This document shows, in pieces, positions 35,177-47,519 of a stretch of DNA of 64,000 nucleotides. This stretch comes from Isoetes taiwanensis (Eukaryota > Streptophyta > Lycopodiopsida > Isoetales > Isoetaceae), in the NCBI GenBank assembly GCA_021234155.1, contig JAJEKV010000275.1, positions 2,501 through 66,500 of the forward strand. The letters run 5' to 3'. The notes under the pieces are model-generated. The model made no database searches, was not told the origin of the DNA, and saw only the letters and a program-made list of their open reading frames with translations. Position 1 is the first letter of the stretch; every line of letters begins with the position of its first letter. A program made the position numbers and the translations under genes.

Positions 35177-35654
35177 CTTATGTTCTTATGTTATGTCGCA
35201 TCCTTATCCGGACCGGGGTATTTCGAGATCCTACGCCCACGTGGCTTTTGGGACGATCCTACCGCCCGATGGCTTGGGAGATTCTATATATATTCTATAT
35301 AGACGATCCTACGGTCCCAGTTGATTTGATCCCCGACCTTTCGGTTCGAGATCCCTACCACGCTGCTTGGGGACACATCCCACGGCCCCAGATGGCTTGG
35401 GAGTTTCTATATAGACTCTATGTAATCAATCCCAACCCCTGTGTTGCGTTTTGATCCCGATCGTCGATCCGAGATCCTACTACGCTCACGTTGTTTGGCA
35501 CATATCTTACGGGTCCACATGGCTTTGGGAATTATATGTAATAGATCCTACGGGTTATATTGCTTTTATATGGTGAGAGATTTGATCGTTGATTGAGTCT
35601 AAGATTTAAGGCTCATGTTGAATGCTAGATCCCCCAAGGAAAGGCTTCTAAAAT

Positions 35655-35735
35655 TTTTATGTTATTGGGGGAATTCAACCCTAGACCTCAACCCCCAAAC
35701 CCCCACTCTAACCACTAGACCAAGCATTAATTCCA
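35655..35735 (-). mobile_element. tRNA-like SINE head in unit B
   Basis: The minus strand reads TGGTCTAGTGGTTAGAGTGG (A-box/D-arm like) and GGTTGAATTCCCCC (decayed B box). It is the same position and orientation as in units A and C. The CAAATCC core has changed to GAATTCC. Confidence 0.5.
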
Positions 35736-35801
35736 TGAATGATTTATGTTTCAAATATACTTAAGGGTAATGTTCTAATTAAGATAAAATAGAATATAAC
35801 A

Positions 35802-35965
35802 TTCTGGATAGTTCAAGAAAGTTCTAGAATGTTCTGGAGGCTCTAGAAAGTTCTAAAATCTTCTAGAATGTTCTAGAAAGTTCCAGAATATTCTGGAGGC
35901 TCTAGAAAGTTCTAAAATCTTCTAGAATGTTCTAGAAAATCCAAAATATTCTAGAATGTTTTGGA
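35802..35965. promoter_or_regulatory. Heat-shock-element-like array, unit B (longest)
   Basis: Alternating TTC/GAA blocks with two-base spacing extend over about 160 bp. The best run, 35861-35897, has seven to eight contiguous perfect subunits. A 48-50 bp segment containing TTCTGGAGGCTCTAGAAAG is itself duplicated in tandem, so the array grew by local duplication. Binding by heat-shock factors is inferred. Confidence 0.55.
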
Positions 35966-36510
35966 AGATAAGAGAATCTAGGGGGAATCTGAGAGAATCC
36001 TTCCAGAAAGTCCCAAATTCTAGAACATAAGAGAATCTGGGGGGAATCTAAGAAATTTCTTCCAGAAAGTTTCAAATTGTTCTAATAAGTTCTAGAATGT
36101 AGGAGAATCTACGGGAATGTAAGAGAATCTAGGGAAATACTTCCAGAAAGTTCTAGGGTATTTTGAAAGTCTCAGAATGTTCCAGAAAGTCTTAGAATGT
36201 TGTAAAAAGTTCTAGAATGTAAAGGAATCTAGGAGAATCTAACGCAATCTAAAAAAATCTCATAAAATGTAAGAGAATCTAAGAAAATATTTACAATCCT
36301 AAGGGAATCTCTTTAAATCTAGGGGATCTAAGGGAATCTTCATAATATCTAAGGGAATCTAAGAAAATGTTGATGAAATCTTAGAGTATCTAAGGGAATC
36401 TTTATAGAATCTCTTTGAATATCATATAATGTAAGGGAACCTAGGACAATCTCATAAAATCTAAAGGGATCTAAGAGAATCTAAGGGGATCTTCATAGAA
36501 TCTTGAAGAA

Positions 36511-37065
36511 CATTAGAGGAAATTTGAGATCTCATTTCATCCCCATAAGAATCCTCCAATGGAATGGCTAACCACTATTAACTGCAATTAATGCAGCACC
36601 AACAACTTCATTGCTGTTGTTTTTCCCCCATAGCTTTTGATCCGCTTGTCAAAATGTTGCGGCGTTTGTTGCATTAGATGCGGAATGAAAAGATCTTTCC
36701 AATGATATATGGTTATGATGTATTTCAATATGGTCGTATGCGTTAACCTTAAAAAAATATGATTTTTTGCTTATTTCTTATATATTTATATCGTAAAAGA
36801 TGTATGAATGGGTTATCACTAGATAGATCTTGTAAAGACGAACCCATTGCTAGAAAAAGTTTTTGAATCGGAGTTCTGGATCAAAAGTTATAATGAAAAA
36901 ATGATACTACAGAAGTTAGTTGCAGCTGCATTAATTACAGGCTGCCACATAATACTGGAATGAGATATACTGGAGCTCTTCTCTTATTGGACAGTTTAAA
37001 AAGCTGACATGGCATTTTAAGCATCCCTTAATGGGACAAAATGTGATCTCATTTTTCCTCTAATG
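36511..37065. mobile_element. MITE-like element with inverted terminal repeats (555 bp)
   Basis: The ends are inverted copies: CATTAGAGGAAATTTGAGAT at the left, and CATTAGAGGAAAAATGAGAT as the reverse complement of the right end. Similarity extends about 34 bp. The interior is AT-rich and non-coding. Comparison with units A and C shows the empty site: ...CTTGGAGAA|TCTACGG... against ...CTTGAAGAA|TCTATGG... here. No target-site duplication is evident at the limits I chose, so superfamily is not assigned. Confidence 0.7.
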
Positions 37066-37286
37066 TCTATGGAAATCTAATAGAATCTAGAGGGAATCTT
37101 ATAAAATTTAGAGGAATCTCCACGAAACCTCCAAGAGAACCTTGGTAGAATCTTAGAGAATGTATGAATTTAGAGTATTCTCAAGAGATCCTTTTAGAAT
37201 GTAGGGCACGACAAGAACTTGCATGTAGGAACATGCTAAAACTCGAACATGCACCGTAGGACGCATTAAATTTCTTGTATAATATA

Positions 37287-38614
37287 TATTCTTATGTTTG
37301 TCGCGCTCAATCCGACCGTTGATCCGAGATCCTACGGCTCACGTGGCTTTGGGACGTATCCTATGGCCCAGATGGCTTGGGAGTTTGTTTGTAGATTATA
37401 TGTAAGCGATCCTACGGTCCAGGTTGATTTGATCCGGATCGTTGGTCCGAGATCCTACGGCTCACATTGCTTTGGGACGCATCCTACGGTGCACATGGCT
37501 TTGGGAAATATATGTAATCGATCCTACGGTCTAGGTTGATTCGATCCTCGATCACGATCCGAGAGATCTTCACGACTCCGTGGCTTGGCACATATCCTAC
37601 GGTGCACATGACTTTGGGAATTATATGTAATAGTTCTTATGGCTCATGTTGCTTTAATTATTGTCACGTGGTGAGATCTCGACCCTTGATCGGGTCCAAG
37701 ATCCTACGGCCCAAGTTGAATGCTCATCCCTTAGGAAAAGGGATTGTGTGGCAGATTCGAACCCTAGCCATTGACCCCCCAGCCTCCCATTTTAACCACT
37801 AGACCAAGCATTAATTCCATGAATAATTTGTGTTTCAAATATACTTAAGGGTAATATTCCCATTAAGATAAAATAGACTATAACATTATAGCTAGTTGAA
37901 GAAAGTTCTAGAACATAAGAGAATCTAGGGGGGATCTAAGAAAATTCTTCCAGAAAGTTCCAAATTGTTCTAATAAGTTTTAGAATGTTCTAGAATGTAG
38001 GGGAATCTACGGGAATGTAAGGAAATCTAGGGAAATACTTCCAGAAAGTTCTAGAATATATTGAAAGTCTTAGAATGTTCTAGAAAGTCTTAGAATGTTC
38101 TAAAAAGTTCTAGAATATAAAGGAATCCAGAAGAATCTAATAGAATGTAAGAAAATCTTATAAAATGTAAGAGAATCTAGGAAAATATTTACAAGCCTAA
38201 GGGAATCTCTTAAAATTTGGGGGATCTAAAGGAATCTTCATAAAATCTAAGGGAATCTAAGAAAATGTTGATGAAATCTTAGAGTATCTAAGGGAATCTT
38301 TATAGAATCTCTTTGAATCTCATGTAATGTAAGGGAACCTAGGGCAATCTCATAAAATCTAAAGGAATCTAAGGGGAACTTCATAGAATCTTGGAGAATC
38401 TACGGAAATCTAATGGAATCTAGAGGGAATCTTATAAAATTTAGAGAAATGCTCACGAAACCTCTAAGAGAACCTTGGTAGAATCTTAGAGAATTTATGA
38501 ATTTAGAGTATTCTCAAGAGATTCTTTTAGAATGTAGGGCACGACAAGAACTTGCACGTAGGAACATGCTAAAACTCGAACATGCACCGTAGGACGCATT
38601 AAATTTCTTGTATA
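37287..38614 (+). repeat. Composite repeat, unit C
   Basis: It starts TATTCTTATGTTTGTCGCGC, has three to four GATCC/TACGG subrepeats, the antisense tRNA-like block (37740-37810), a collapsed TTC/GAA segment (GAAGAAAGTTCTAGAAC only) and the AGAATCTAAGG array. It ends GCACCGTAGGACGCATTAAA then TTTCTTGTATA. It is closest to unit A in the shared arrays. Unit C lacks both the expanded pentamer array and the MITE-like insertion. Confidence 0.85.
37740..37810 (-). mobile_element. tRNA-like SINE head in unit C
   Basis: The minus strand reads TGGTCTAGTGGTTAAAATGG and GGGTTCGAATCTGCC. The B box here is the best of the three copies (GGTTCGAATC). The anticodon-arm region is again G-rich. Confidence 0.55.
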
Positions 38615-38619
38615 TAGCT

Positions 38620-38735
38620 ATTTGTAGGTGTGTCAATAAGCCATGGCACAATAAATGGGCTCTTCCGTTTATGTATATAGCTGTTTGTATGTGTCAATAA
38701 TCCGTGGCACAATAAATGGGCCCAGGCGTAGCAGA
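38620..38735. repeat. Tandem duplication, unit about 60 bp
   Basis: TATATAGCTRTTTGTA, GTGTCAATAA and GGCACAATAAATGGGC occur twice in succession immediately after unit C. Confidence 0.8.
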
Positions 38736-41280
38736 TTTTCTGCCCTAATTCATTTCAGTTCATGATCCCTGAGATCAGATTTCATTCATTTTACATTGTC
38801 TGTACCTGATCCTGCCCTTGCTTCTTTTTTATTCTAGAATTTTCGTTGGAGTTGCAGCACTCAGGAGCAGTATATGCATATGGGATTTGGAGTTTTATGA
38901 ATTGGTGGCAAACGCAAATTTGAGTGGAAATTTGATTTCTTGTTAAGTTTTGGAGCTTTAAATTGAAGTAACATAGAATAGTTTTCTGAAAATTGTTGTG
39001 CGGATTCAAAGCTGAAAATGATTTCTGAAGTGGCTTCTTTAGGGATATTGTGCTATTTATATCCATGGGGATAATGGTTTAACCAAGGTTCGAATCCTTG
39101 GAGCTTCTTTTATTTATTTTTGTTATGAAAATACCATTTGTAATGGCAATTTCTATTGGTGTGTTGGATTTTATGACATCAGCAAAATTACCTAATTACC
39201 AATGATAGAGACTATTCTTAAGAAACCGTTACATGCGAGCACTAAGAACCATTGCATGCTATCATATAGAATTATACAGTGTCAATAAATTAACTTAGAA
39301 TGCTTTGGTAGATAAAGCACTAGTGATCTATAACATTGAATACATTATGCATTCTATTGAAGACCCTATATGGTTTGCATGGATAAAAATGGGAAGGCTT
39401 TAGACTATAAAACATATGCGGCTTTAGTCATTTCAACCCTATATGGCTGCACTTTAACCGGTTTGCACGCATAAAAGTGGGAAGGCTTTAGACCATTAAC
39501 CATATGCAACTGGTTTAATTTTAACACAATGCACACCATATAAATTTATCACAATACTTAGCCACCCTAATTTCGCGCTCTAAGAACCACATTGTATAAC
39601 GCCATATCAAACCGAGTCTCATTACCACCACCTTATACCATATTAAGAAACTATACACATGAACCACGATATTAAACAACAATGAATAAACATGTTAGAA
39701 AACCATGTCATTGAACACCATAACTGAACCGTTGATAATTACTTTGTAAAAATACCGCATTAATAAAGCATATAAAGAAACCACATACTTTAGCCGTGTA
39801 ATGTTTTTAATGATATCAACCCACAAAGATGCATTGGTTATTTTCAACGGTTCTTTATGTATAACCAAGGAAAAAACCCGTAGTAGTTTTATTTTTGGAT
39901 GCCTTGTGATGCACAGATGCATAGCATATGCAATCTCAGATGAATCAATAAGAGAAAACCCCAGTTGAAAATTTCTTCAAGCATAGACCTTTGGACTTGT
40001 TGTCGTTGCTTGTGCCTCAAAAGATCAACTTCTAGCTCCAAGAATCAAACTACAAAAAAAAAAGATACGTAGTGCAGTCAATTCTGACTAACATCACTGT
40101 TTCAGTCATAACTTACTCATACGAATGGATTTCGGCCTGATCAGACCCAATCTAGAAAGCTTTTTAGAAACTTTCCAGCAAAACAAAAATCACCTAAAAA
40201 GGATCTCTGGTCGCCGAGATATAACGCTCCAAATTTTGGTTACCAAAACTGCCTAGAAATTGCTCCTTCTGCCTTCATGCTCTGCAAAGGTTCCTGCAAA
40301 AACTCCTTCCAAAGAGGCAAAACCCTTGGTTATGTGCTTTCCATTCTGCATGCATGCCAAGCATGTACATATGCATAAATATGTATACTAGATCGTATAT
40401 TGGACCGTCAAGTGGCCAGGACTGTTACAATCCTTTTAAAATTTAACTCACGTCCTGGGTTGATCATAGATCTACTGAACCATTGTTTGATTCGAACTTC
40501 TTAAACTATCATAGTCCTAGTAAAAAAAATGAAAGCTTTATTTGGTGTAGCAACTTCACACGGGGGGTGACTCTGGGATCAAGGGCTATTGGATGGGCAT
40601 ATTATCAAGTTATTCCTTGATCTAGACCGTAACGAGCGATCCTCATTTGTGGGGTATGCTCATACAAGTTTGGAAATATTTTATAATGGGGTTTGCAAAA
40701 TACTATAAGATTTGGAGCAAATGGTGTTCTTTTCATACATGTATTATACAATTTTAAGAAGTACAAAAGGTGTTCTCATTGCCTACGTCATGCCCTGTGT
40801 GAATATGCACCCTAACCAAAGGGGGGTTTTAGGGGGAATTTAATTTAAAATATTAGGAATTATGATTTATAATATGTGGCGTGTAATAAAAAAAAAACAA
40901 ATGGGGCCCCTTCGGGCCGCAAAATAACAAACAAATGAGTATCAAATGAACATATATATATTTCAAAAGCAATTGAACATAAATATATTTCCAAAGCAAT
41001 AGTAATGTGGCATTTAATTGTGTAGCATGTGGTCGTTTAATTGTCTAACTTATACGAATAGCATACATTATGGGACGTGATCAAGATTAACCAACAACAT
41101 ACATTGTTCCCATGTATGAATAAAATGTTTCGGTTCATCTGCCAAAGCTAAACGACCAAGTAGATGAACACGACATGACATTGCTTCAGTATGACTATAA
41201 TATTAAATGGTCTGAACTCACTCAACTAAAATAATGGACGGCTTCATCTACTAAATGACAATTGCTACGTGCATAAACGA
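38736..41280. other. No recognisable gene
   Basis: AT-rich. A tRNA-like pair of boxes (GATAATGGTTTAACC then GGTTCGAATCC) at about 39070-39098 on the plus strand is too compact to be a tRNA and may be a SINE scrap. AAACCATATGCAAC/ATGGTTTGCA-type words recur from 39240 to 39860 and resemble the repeat around 29.6-30.4 kb in inverse orientation. Confidence 0.4.
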
Positions 41281-41389
41281 GAACAATAATTGTGAATGTG
41301 CCAATATTGATTGATATATTGATTGATTTATTGAAAATCATGCCATTTGAAGACCATCAGGTCCATTTGGCGACAAAACTAGTACACTA

Positions 41390-41840
41390 TATCAAAAAGA
41401 TAGACAAATTAGATTATGACTCAAAGAACTCCACAAACTGGAGAAGCTCAATAGTAAATTGTCTATGTGCCCAGCAAGCTTTGAGATAACCCCCAATCCG
41501 TGATGGATCTAGCATCAAAAATTCAGAAAAGGACACTGCATGGATATCACATTCATCTCTTATATCTGCGAAGTTCGGGCATTCTAGAAAGGCATGCTAC
41601 TCATCCTCTATAACGATCCTCCAACAACAGGGGCAAATTCTTTGTCGCCTTGGAGTTCCTTCTTCTCTTCCCAACTCGATCTCTAATCCATGGCAACTCA
41701 GTCTAGTTTGGACTATGAGTTTCAGTTTCCCTTTTCCAAGATATAGCAGTCCAGAGTTGCACATCCTTGAAACTGTTTGCTTTAAAGACAGCTCCTCTGC
41801 ATCATACCTCCAACTATCCGCTGCACCAAACCTCCAAATA
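41390..41840 (-). mobile_element. LINE polyprotein C-terminal fragment (zinc knuckle)
   Basis: On the minus strand the translation reads LIVQTRLSCHGLEIELGRE, RRQRICPCC, then IEDE-stop-HAFLECPNFADIRDE. This is the full C-x2-C ... H-x4-C knuckle at the end of plant LINE polyproteins, including the ED-E-H-F/A-x-x-x-C signature. One nonsense codon precedes the His. It is the same region as the plus-strand fragment at 27.4-28.0 kb, so two LINE tails of one broad class occur in opposite orientations. Confidence 0.65.
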
Positions 41841-41844
41841 TCCC

Positions 41845-42300
41845 TGAACCATTTTCTAGAATGGTGGTAGCATTACCATTCTACAGCTAGCAGTGGGAGC
41901 ATTACTTTCTAACATTCTAAAGCACCACTACGGTAAGCCAAAGAACATTAGCATTCTAAAGACGCATAGACAAGAGTAGAAAACTCCAACTATTCCCTGA
42001 ACCATTTTCTAGAATGGTGGGAGCATTACCATTCTAGAGCTGCCATTCTAAAGCACCATTACTGTAAGCCAAAGATCATTAATATTCAAAGTTGCACATC
42101 CTTGAAACTGTTTGCTTTGAAGACATCTTCTGCATAGACAAGAGTACCAAACCTCTAGTTGTCCTACCAACTAGGACAATAATGAACCATTTTCTACAAT
42201 GGAAGCAACATTACAATTGTAGATCTGCCATTCTAGAGCTCCAATTTTAAAGTGCCATTACTGTAAGCCAAGGGACATTAACGTTCTAATTAGGAAAACC
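41845..42300. repeat. Local tandem repeat, about 130-160 bp units
   Basis: Three degenerate copies contain GAACCATTTTCTAGAATGG, AGCATTACCATTCTA and GCACCATTACTGTAAGCCAA. The phrase TTGCACATCCTTGAAACTGT, part of the LINE fragment at 41757, recurs at 42092, so the repeat incorporates element sequence. The CCATTTTCTAGAATGG word is nearly palindromic. Confidence 0.75.
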
Positions 42301-44849
42301 TGAAGTTTGACATGCAATCAGAGACTATTCGCAGATGCATTCTACATGACATTTTATAGCAGCTTGTAACGCACAGGGGTGCCATAAAAATCCCACAATC
42401 TTTCTACTTTCTAAATATCAAAACATGGCATTCTACTTTCTTCTCTGTGTCATAATTTCATTCTAATTGTTTCTCTTCACTTTCTCAACTTTGACAAATC
42501 TGACGTCAGGTTTCCAAAAGCAGGAGTCCAACAATAGGATTATGAAGCCCTATGATCAGCCTTTAGCTATACGTTGGAGTTATCACGATGACATGCACAA
42601 GATATGGGTGTACAAAATATACAATCCTCATACTATAAACAGTAAGACTCTAACGAGCAGAGGTTAGTGTAGATCATTCACCATTCTTAAACAACTGTGG
42701 ACAAATCCATATGCAAGTTTGTGGAACTTTCTCCCATTGCTGGGGTCTCTAATCAGAACTTGAAGTCAAGCAGGACTATGGAAGCTGAACTTTGAATAGC
42801 CCGAAGCTGTCTACATGAGTTGTTGGAGCTTCAATTGCAAAAATCGGAAGCACAAAGAAGAAACCCCTTTCTCTTTATTTCCTTCTTGCCCTGAAAAACA
42901 GAGACTTAAAATTTGCATGCCCTAAAAAAAATACTTACCTAAACAAACCATTAACACACATTAAAAAAACAAAGGGCGACATAGAAATACAATGCGCACT
43001 CCACATATAGCGATTAGTAGGCCTTGTGCAATACGCTCATCAAATCATATAAAAACTATAAAAAAAAACGAATAAAAATACAAGGGAAACCCCCTGTTAT
43101 TACGCTAGATATTTGATCCTACCATCTTAGAGGTACAACTCTTATCCATGTAAAAAAAAAAAAAAAAAAAATCAGTCCACACTAGCCTGAGCAAAAGCCT
43201 ACTAGCCATGACATCCACACTAGTCAATCCCACATGTAGTATTATCAGCAGGATAAAAATCCATGATGGCACTTACAATCTTAGGACTACAAATATTAAA
43301 TCTTTAGCAAACAATATTATTAATATCATCCTAGAACAATGATCCAACCTGTAAACTCCCTATTGGTTCAATAGAATACAGAGCAAGCCATATTCAGACA
43401 TGCTCGCCTATAAAATTATAACCCAAGTGGGATGCAGGAGCCTTCCTCCAAAACAACTCGTCATGCTCAATATATGCCTTATGTGAATCAGTCTTTATTA
43501 TAACCAAATTATTTTCAACAAGTAGAGACCTACCATGTGTAATCTTAACTGATTTATTTATTACAGCCTTTATACTCAGCTTTGTTTAATAAGTAAGTCA
43601 CATGCATAGTTGCAATTAGATAATAGCCTAATGTAATCTTTCAGCAAGATAGTACTCTATATATAGCCCTAAGATCTGTTTTTTGCATATAACATCCCAT
43701 AGGACATATCTCCAATGCACGTGCTTAGAAAGCAGAAACAATTTACTGTCATGATTCCGTTATTATAAGCAATGAGTTTGTATTCTAAAAAGCAGTATAT
43801 TTCAACCATAAGCTTGTATTACAGCACATTATATGACAACCATAAGTCCGTATTACACATGCCATAGACATTTGCTCAATGGTAATGCTGCTCAAGCAAT
43901 AATCTACAAAGGTAGATATACAGTATTAATATGAGGCCAACAAGTAGACTCAGGTAATTATAGCTAGGTTGTAAGGAAACCAAGCTAACACATTAACATG
44001 CTATCAGAGAATATGGAAATTAAAAGCATGCAAAAGGTTATTCTCTGTCACGATATCCAAGAGGCACAGTATAATTCAGTCATAAGTCTGTAATACAAAT
44101 GCCATAGATATTTGATAAACATTAATGCTACTCAAGCACTAAAATTCAAAGGTAGAAATACAGTGTTCATATTAGGCCAATAGATAGGGCTCAAGAAGAC
44201 ATAGCTTGGTTATATGGAAACCCAACTAACATATAAACTTACTATCAGAGAGTACAAAATTAATCAGCATGCAAGAGGGTTTTCTCTGTCATGATTTTCA
44301 TGAGATTAACATGTTCTTTTACAAAAGTCAGTGCATCTTCCCTTTCTATTCCATTAGTTGTGGCAGGACCAAAAGAGCCGATTCCAAAAAACATTCCACA
44401 AGCCAGCGCTCCATTTTCTTTAGCCAGATATGAACTTGAAAGAAAAAAAAAGCAACAACAAGAGGAGAAACGGGTATCTGCAACCAACCAACACAACATT
44501 AGCAAAACTGTGGTAATGAGTGAGGGGCCAAAAGATACATTAGGTTTCTCAGCTCTTCGCTGAACACCTATTGTGGCCTTTTTACCCCAAATCCATATTC
44601 AGCTAAATAAGAACACCAACCAGATACAAGTATATCTTACTCTCTAAGAATTTGAACTCAATGTATGCAGTAATTAAAACCTTGAATACTTAGTGCATTG
44701 TAAACAAAGTGTGATATAATTGGAAGCTTTAGATGCATCAGAGTAGGATTCAGCATCAGTTATACACCACCAAGCACATGTCCATAGTATCTTATCTTAC
44801 AATAGCCTTGTGCTAGAAGACACACTTAGCATTCAGGAAAGACAAGTGA
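42301..44849. other. No firm gene; one coding-like remnant on the minus strand
   Basis: AT-rich. At 44505-44260 (minus) an 81-codon frame contains SYLAKENGALACGMFFGIGS and TTNGIEREDALTFVKEHVN, preceded by an acceptor-like TTTCTTTCAAG. It could be an exon or the edge of the Penelope-like element next door. I do not recognise it. The sequence around 43880-44260 contains two similar blocks (CATAGACATTTG / CATAGATATTTG with CAAAGGTAGA-ATACAGT), a local duplication of about 240 bp. Confidence 0.3.
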
Positions 44850-47110
44850 ATCACATGCAAAGATAGAAAGTATGTCCAGACAAATCAAACCTGAACGTCC
44901 TCCAATTCATACTCAGAGTCATCCTCCTATGTATCAGGCACATTATTCCTGAAGTTGGAGCCAGCCTGTTTATGCAGCCGTCCGAATCATACTCTTTATG
45001 GTATTCGGACATATTATCCTTGAGATAATCATCCACACGGCATTTATTCCCCCCCATATCTCTGTACTATTTAGGTCAAAGATGCCAACTTACAGTATAT
45101 ATGTCCGATGCATAAAATTCATAGAAATCTAGATCCCGAAATCAGCATACTTGTGCCAAATCCGGCCAATATCTTATGGAGAACCTTAGGTCAAGTAGCT
45201 GTCTCTACACAAGTGTCAGATAAACTAACCTTAAGAAGCAGTTTGTGTACCCAGATTTGATCTTTCACACTGTTTCCCATCCCTTCGATACGCTAAGCCA
45301 TAGCCTTGTATCAGAGGACCAGCCTCAGCTCGTGCCAGTCGCCAGTATCGTGCCGGAATATGGTACCCTAAAATCTGGTTGTGGTAGATAACACAAAGAA
45401 TATGAAAGTTCCATATTATTTAATGTATTTCGATATTCATAGGAACCATATTATAGTATAACCTATAAGAATCACTTTAATGGAATTAGTTACATAATGC
45501 CAACATCTAAATACTCAAACACATGACATTACAGTAATCATGGAGCAATAGTTTGCTATTTATCATTTATCAGCTAATGATAAGCATAAAAAAAACCTAA
45601 CTCCTACCGTAGGGTAGGTGTGGCCCAATTCGAATGGTTGTGCATGTACAGGGAGGGTGGACCCCTACCTATACACCTGGGGTCCATCCCTTACCCTATT
45701 AGATACAATGCATCCCAAAATTATACAACAAAGAAAATATGTATGAGGTAATACATAGCAGATAGTACCTTAAGAAATAGAAGCGATTTGTTCTAGTAGA
45801 ACATATTTGTCGAATCTGAGACCAGGGAAAAGGTTATTACTAGTGTAATTAATAACCTTCTTCTCCAAAATGAGGATATCAAATCCATTGTTGGCAAAGC
45901 ATCTGATCAGACCTCTAATGCCTTTTGCAGCCTTTACAGGGCATGAATTAACATACATATAAGGTAGCAGCTGCGAAACAATTACATTTCCGGCTTGTAG
46001 ATGGGGCCTGCAGCTATCAGCATGTACGAACTTTAGTGCATGAAAGGGCAAAATATCCCTTTTGTCATACCTGGTGGTTTTGTATATCCCAGTGAAATTG
46101 TTGAAGATCCATATCATCAAGCCCAGCAGTGATAATTAAAGAAATTTTTGTATAGATGGTGTTGTGGGCATTTGTAATCCATCTATAGTCGTGCTTGTGC
46201 GCCGTATACACTCCGAGCAAGTAAGGTAATTTTTCAGATTCAAAGCCAGTATACCCTATCAGCCCTTGTATATCCCCCTTAATACAAACTTGGATTTCTT
46301 TACGTGGGCTGTGTATGATCAAAAGATCATGGCTGCTATGTCTTTGCAAGGCCATGTCCCTAACATGCTTGGGACAAATAAAAGCTGGATTATTGGTGGC
46401 TTTGTCAACACCGGAAGCATAGAAATTAGTAGCAAGCCACTCAATGTTCCTGATAACTTGGGTCCATCAATGCGAATTTTCTTGTGCCCTCATTATTAAT
46501 TATTAATGGCAATCCGAATTCTACCTGTGGCAATGTCAGTGACCCTCATTTTGAAGGTTATTTTTTCATCCTCTTCAATATCAGGGTAGGAATATTTATG
46601 TGCCTCAAAGGATAGGTCACAAACCTTTGCAATCTCGTCTTGAAATTCCTTGATAACCATCACCCTGTCAGGGATATGATTAAGGCCTTTTCTTAGCATA
46701 TTTCTAAGCATTTTGCTTCTCACCACTGTCATCTTAGTAGTGCGAATATGTTTAATTTTAGGATCCACAAAAGCTGCAATATTGGGATTCATGCAAGGGC
46801 AGGGAACCTCAGTCTCTTGTGCAAAATGTAGAAAGGTTTATAAAAGATACCACGAAGATTCTCACAGTACTTCCAGCCAAACATGGTATTGCTCATCATT
46901 TCTAGTCCAATCTCACCAAAACACTCGCTGGCTACTTTGTGCAAAATCCTAGGCAGACAGATTTGGTCTTGCACCTTGGATAAGAAGGTGCAATGTATGA
47001 TTTTCAATTTGCATTTAGGTCTCTCATCACCCAAGGACAGTCTCCCCTGACAATTCTTTGCAATCGTCTTAGACAGCTGCAATATAGATACAAATTAAAT
47101 ACTAGTAAAC
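44850..47110 (-). mobile_element. Penelope-like retroelement, reverse transcriptase remnant
   Basis: Minus-strand pieces in order fit the front half of a Penelope-like reverse transcriptase. 47082-46789 contains CKLKIIHCTFLSKVQD. 46792-46496 contains LRKGLNHIP, a motif typical of the N-terminal part in plant copies. 46450-46350 reads GVDKATNNPAFICPKHVRD. 46355-46065 contains KLPYLLGVYTAHKHDYRWI then TKISLIITAGLDD, matching the LP-x-LY...K-x-HK-x-x-Y-R-x-I ... T-K-x-S box. Frames are broken and the YxDD core is not found downstream in 45770-46120. No GIY-YIG endonuclease is visible either. The remnant is 3'-decayed or truncated. The call rests on several ordered motifs but not on the catalytic residues. 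Confidence 0.5.
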
Positions 47111-47519
47111 TATAATCAAACGTGAACTTCTGGCTTACCACAACGAATGGTAATGGATTTAATATTGCCGAGTGGCATCAGTCAATTATTTTTTAGTGGA
47201 TTTATCATAAAGACAAACACATTCATTCCATAGTAGCATACTTTTTAGAAAAAGTACCAAACAAGTGTAAGAGTATTAAACCATCATTCAATTAAATTGG
47301 GATTATGTCTTAATTTTGGGATAAATTTTATATTGCACTTTTTTAGTAACTTTGTTAAATTCACTTTTTTAGTAACTTTGTTGCCCTTAGACTAGAATAG
47401 ACGTTAACATATAATCACACACGGGAATATAAACTCACACCTTAACTTCAAATTACAAAATCATATATCATGGAACTCAAGTAGTACACAACTTTTATTA
47501 ACTGTAGAAAAGATACATA

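Noticed and set aside
45590-45700. Hairpin CCTACCGTAGGGTAGG and GGGTGGACCCC as a regulatory site
   Set aside because: It is a short, isolated imperfect palindrome with no neighbouring gene or repeat partner.
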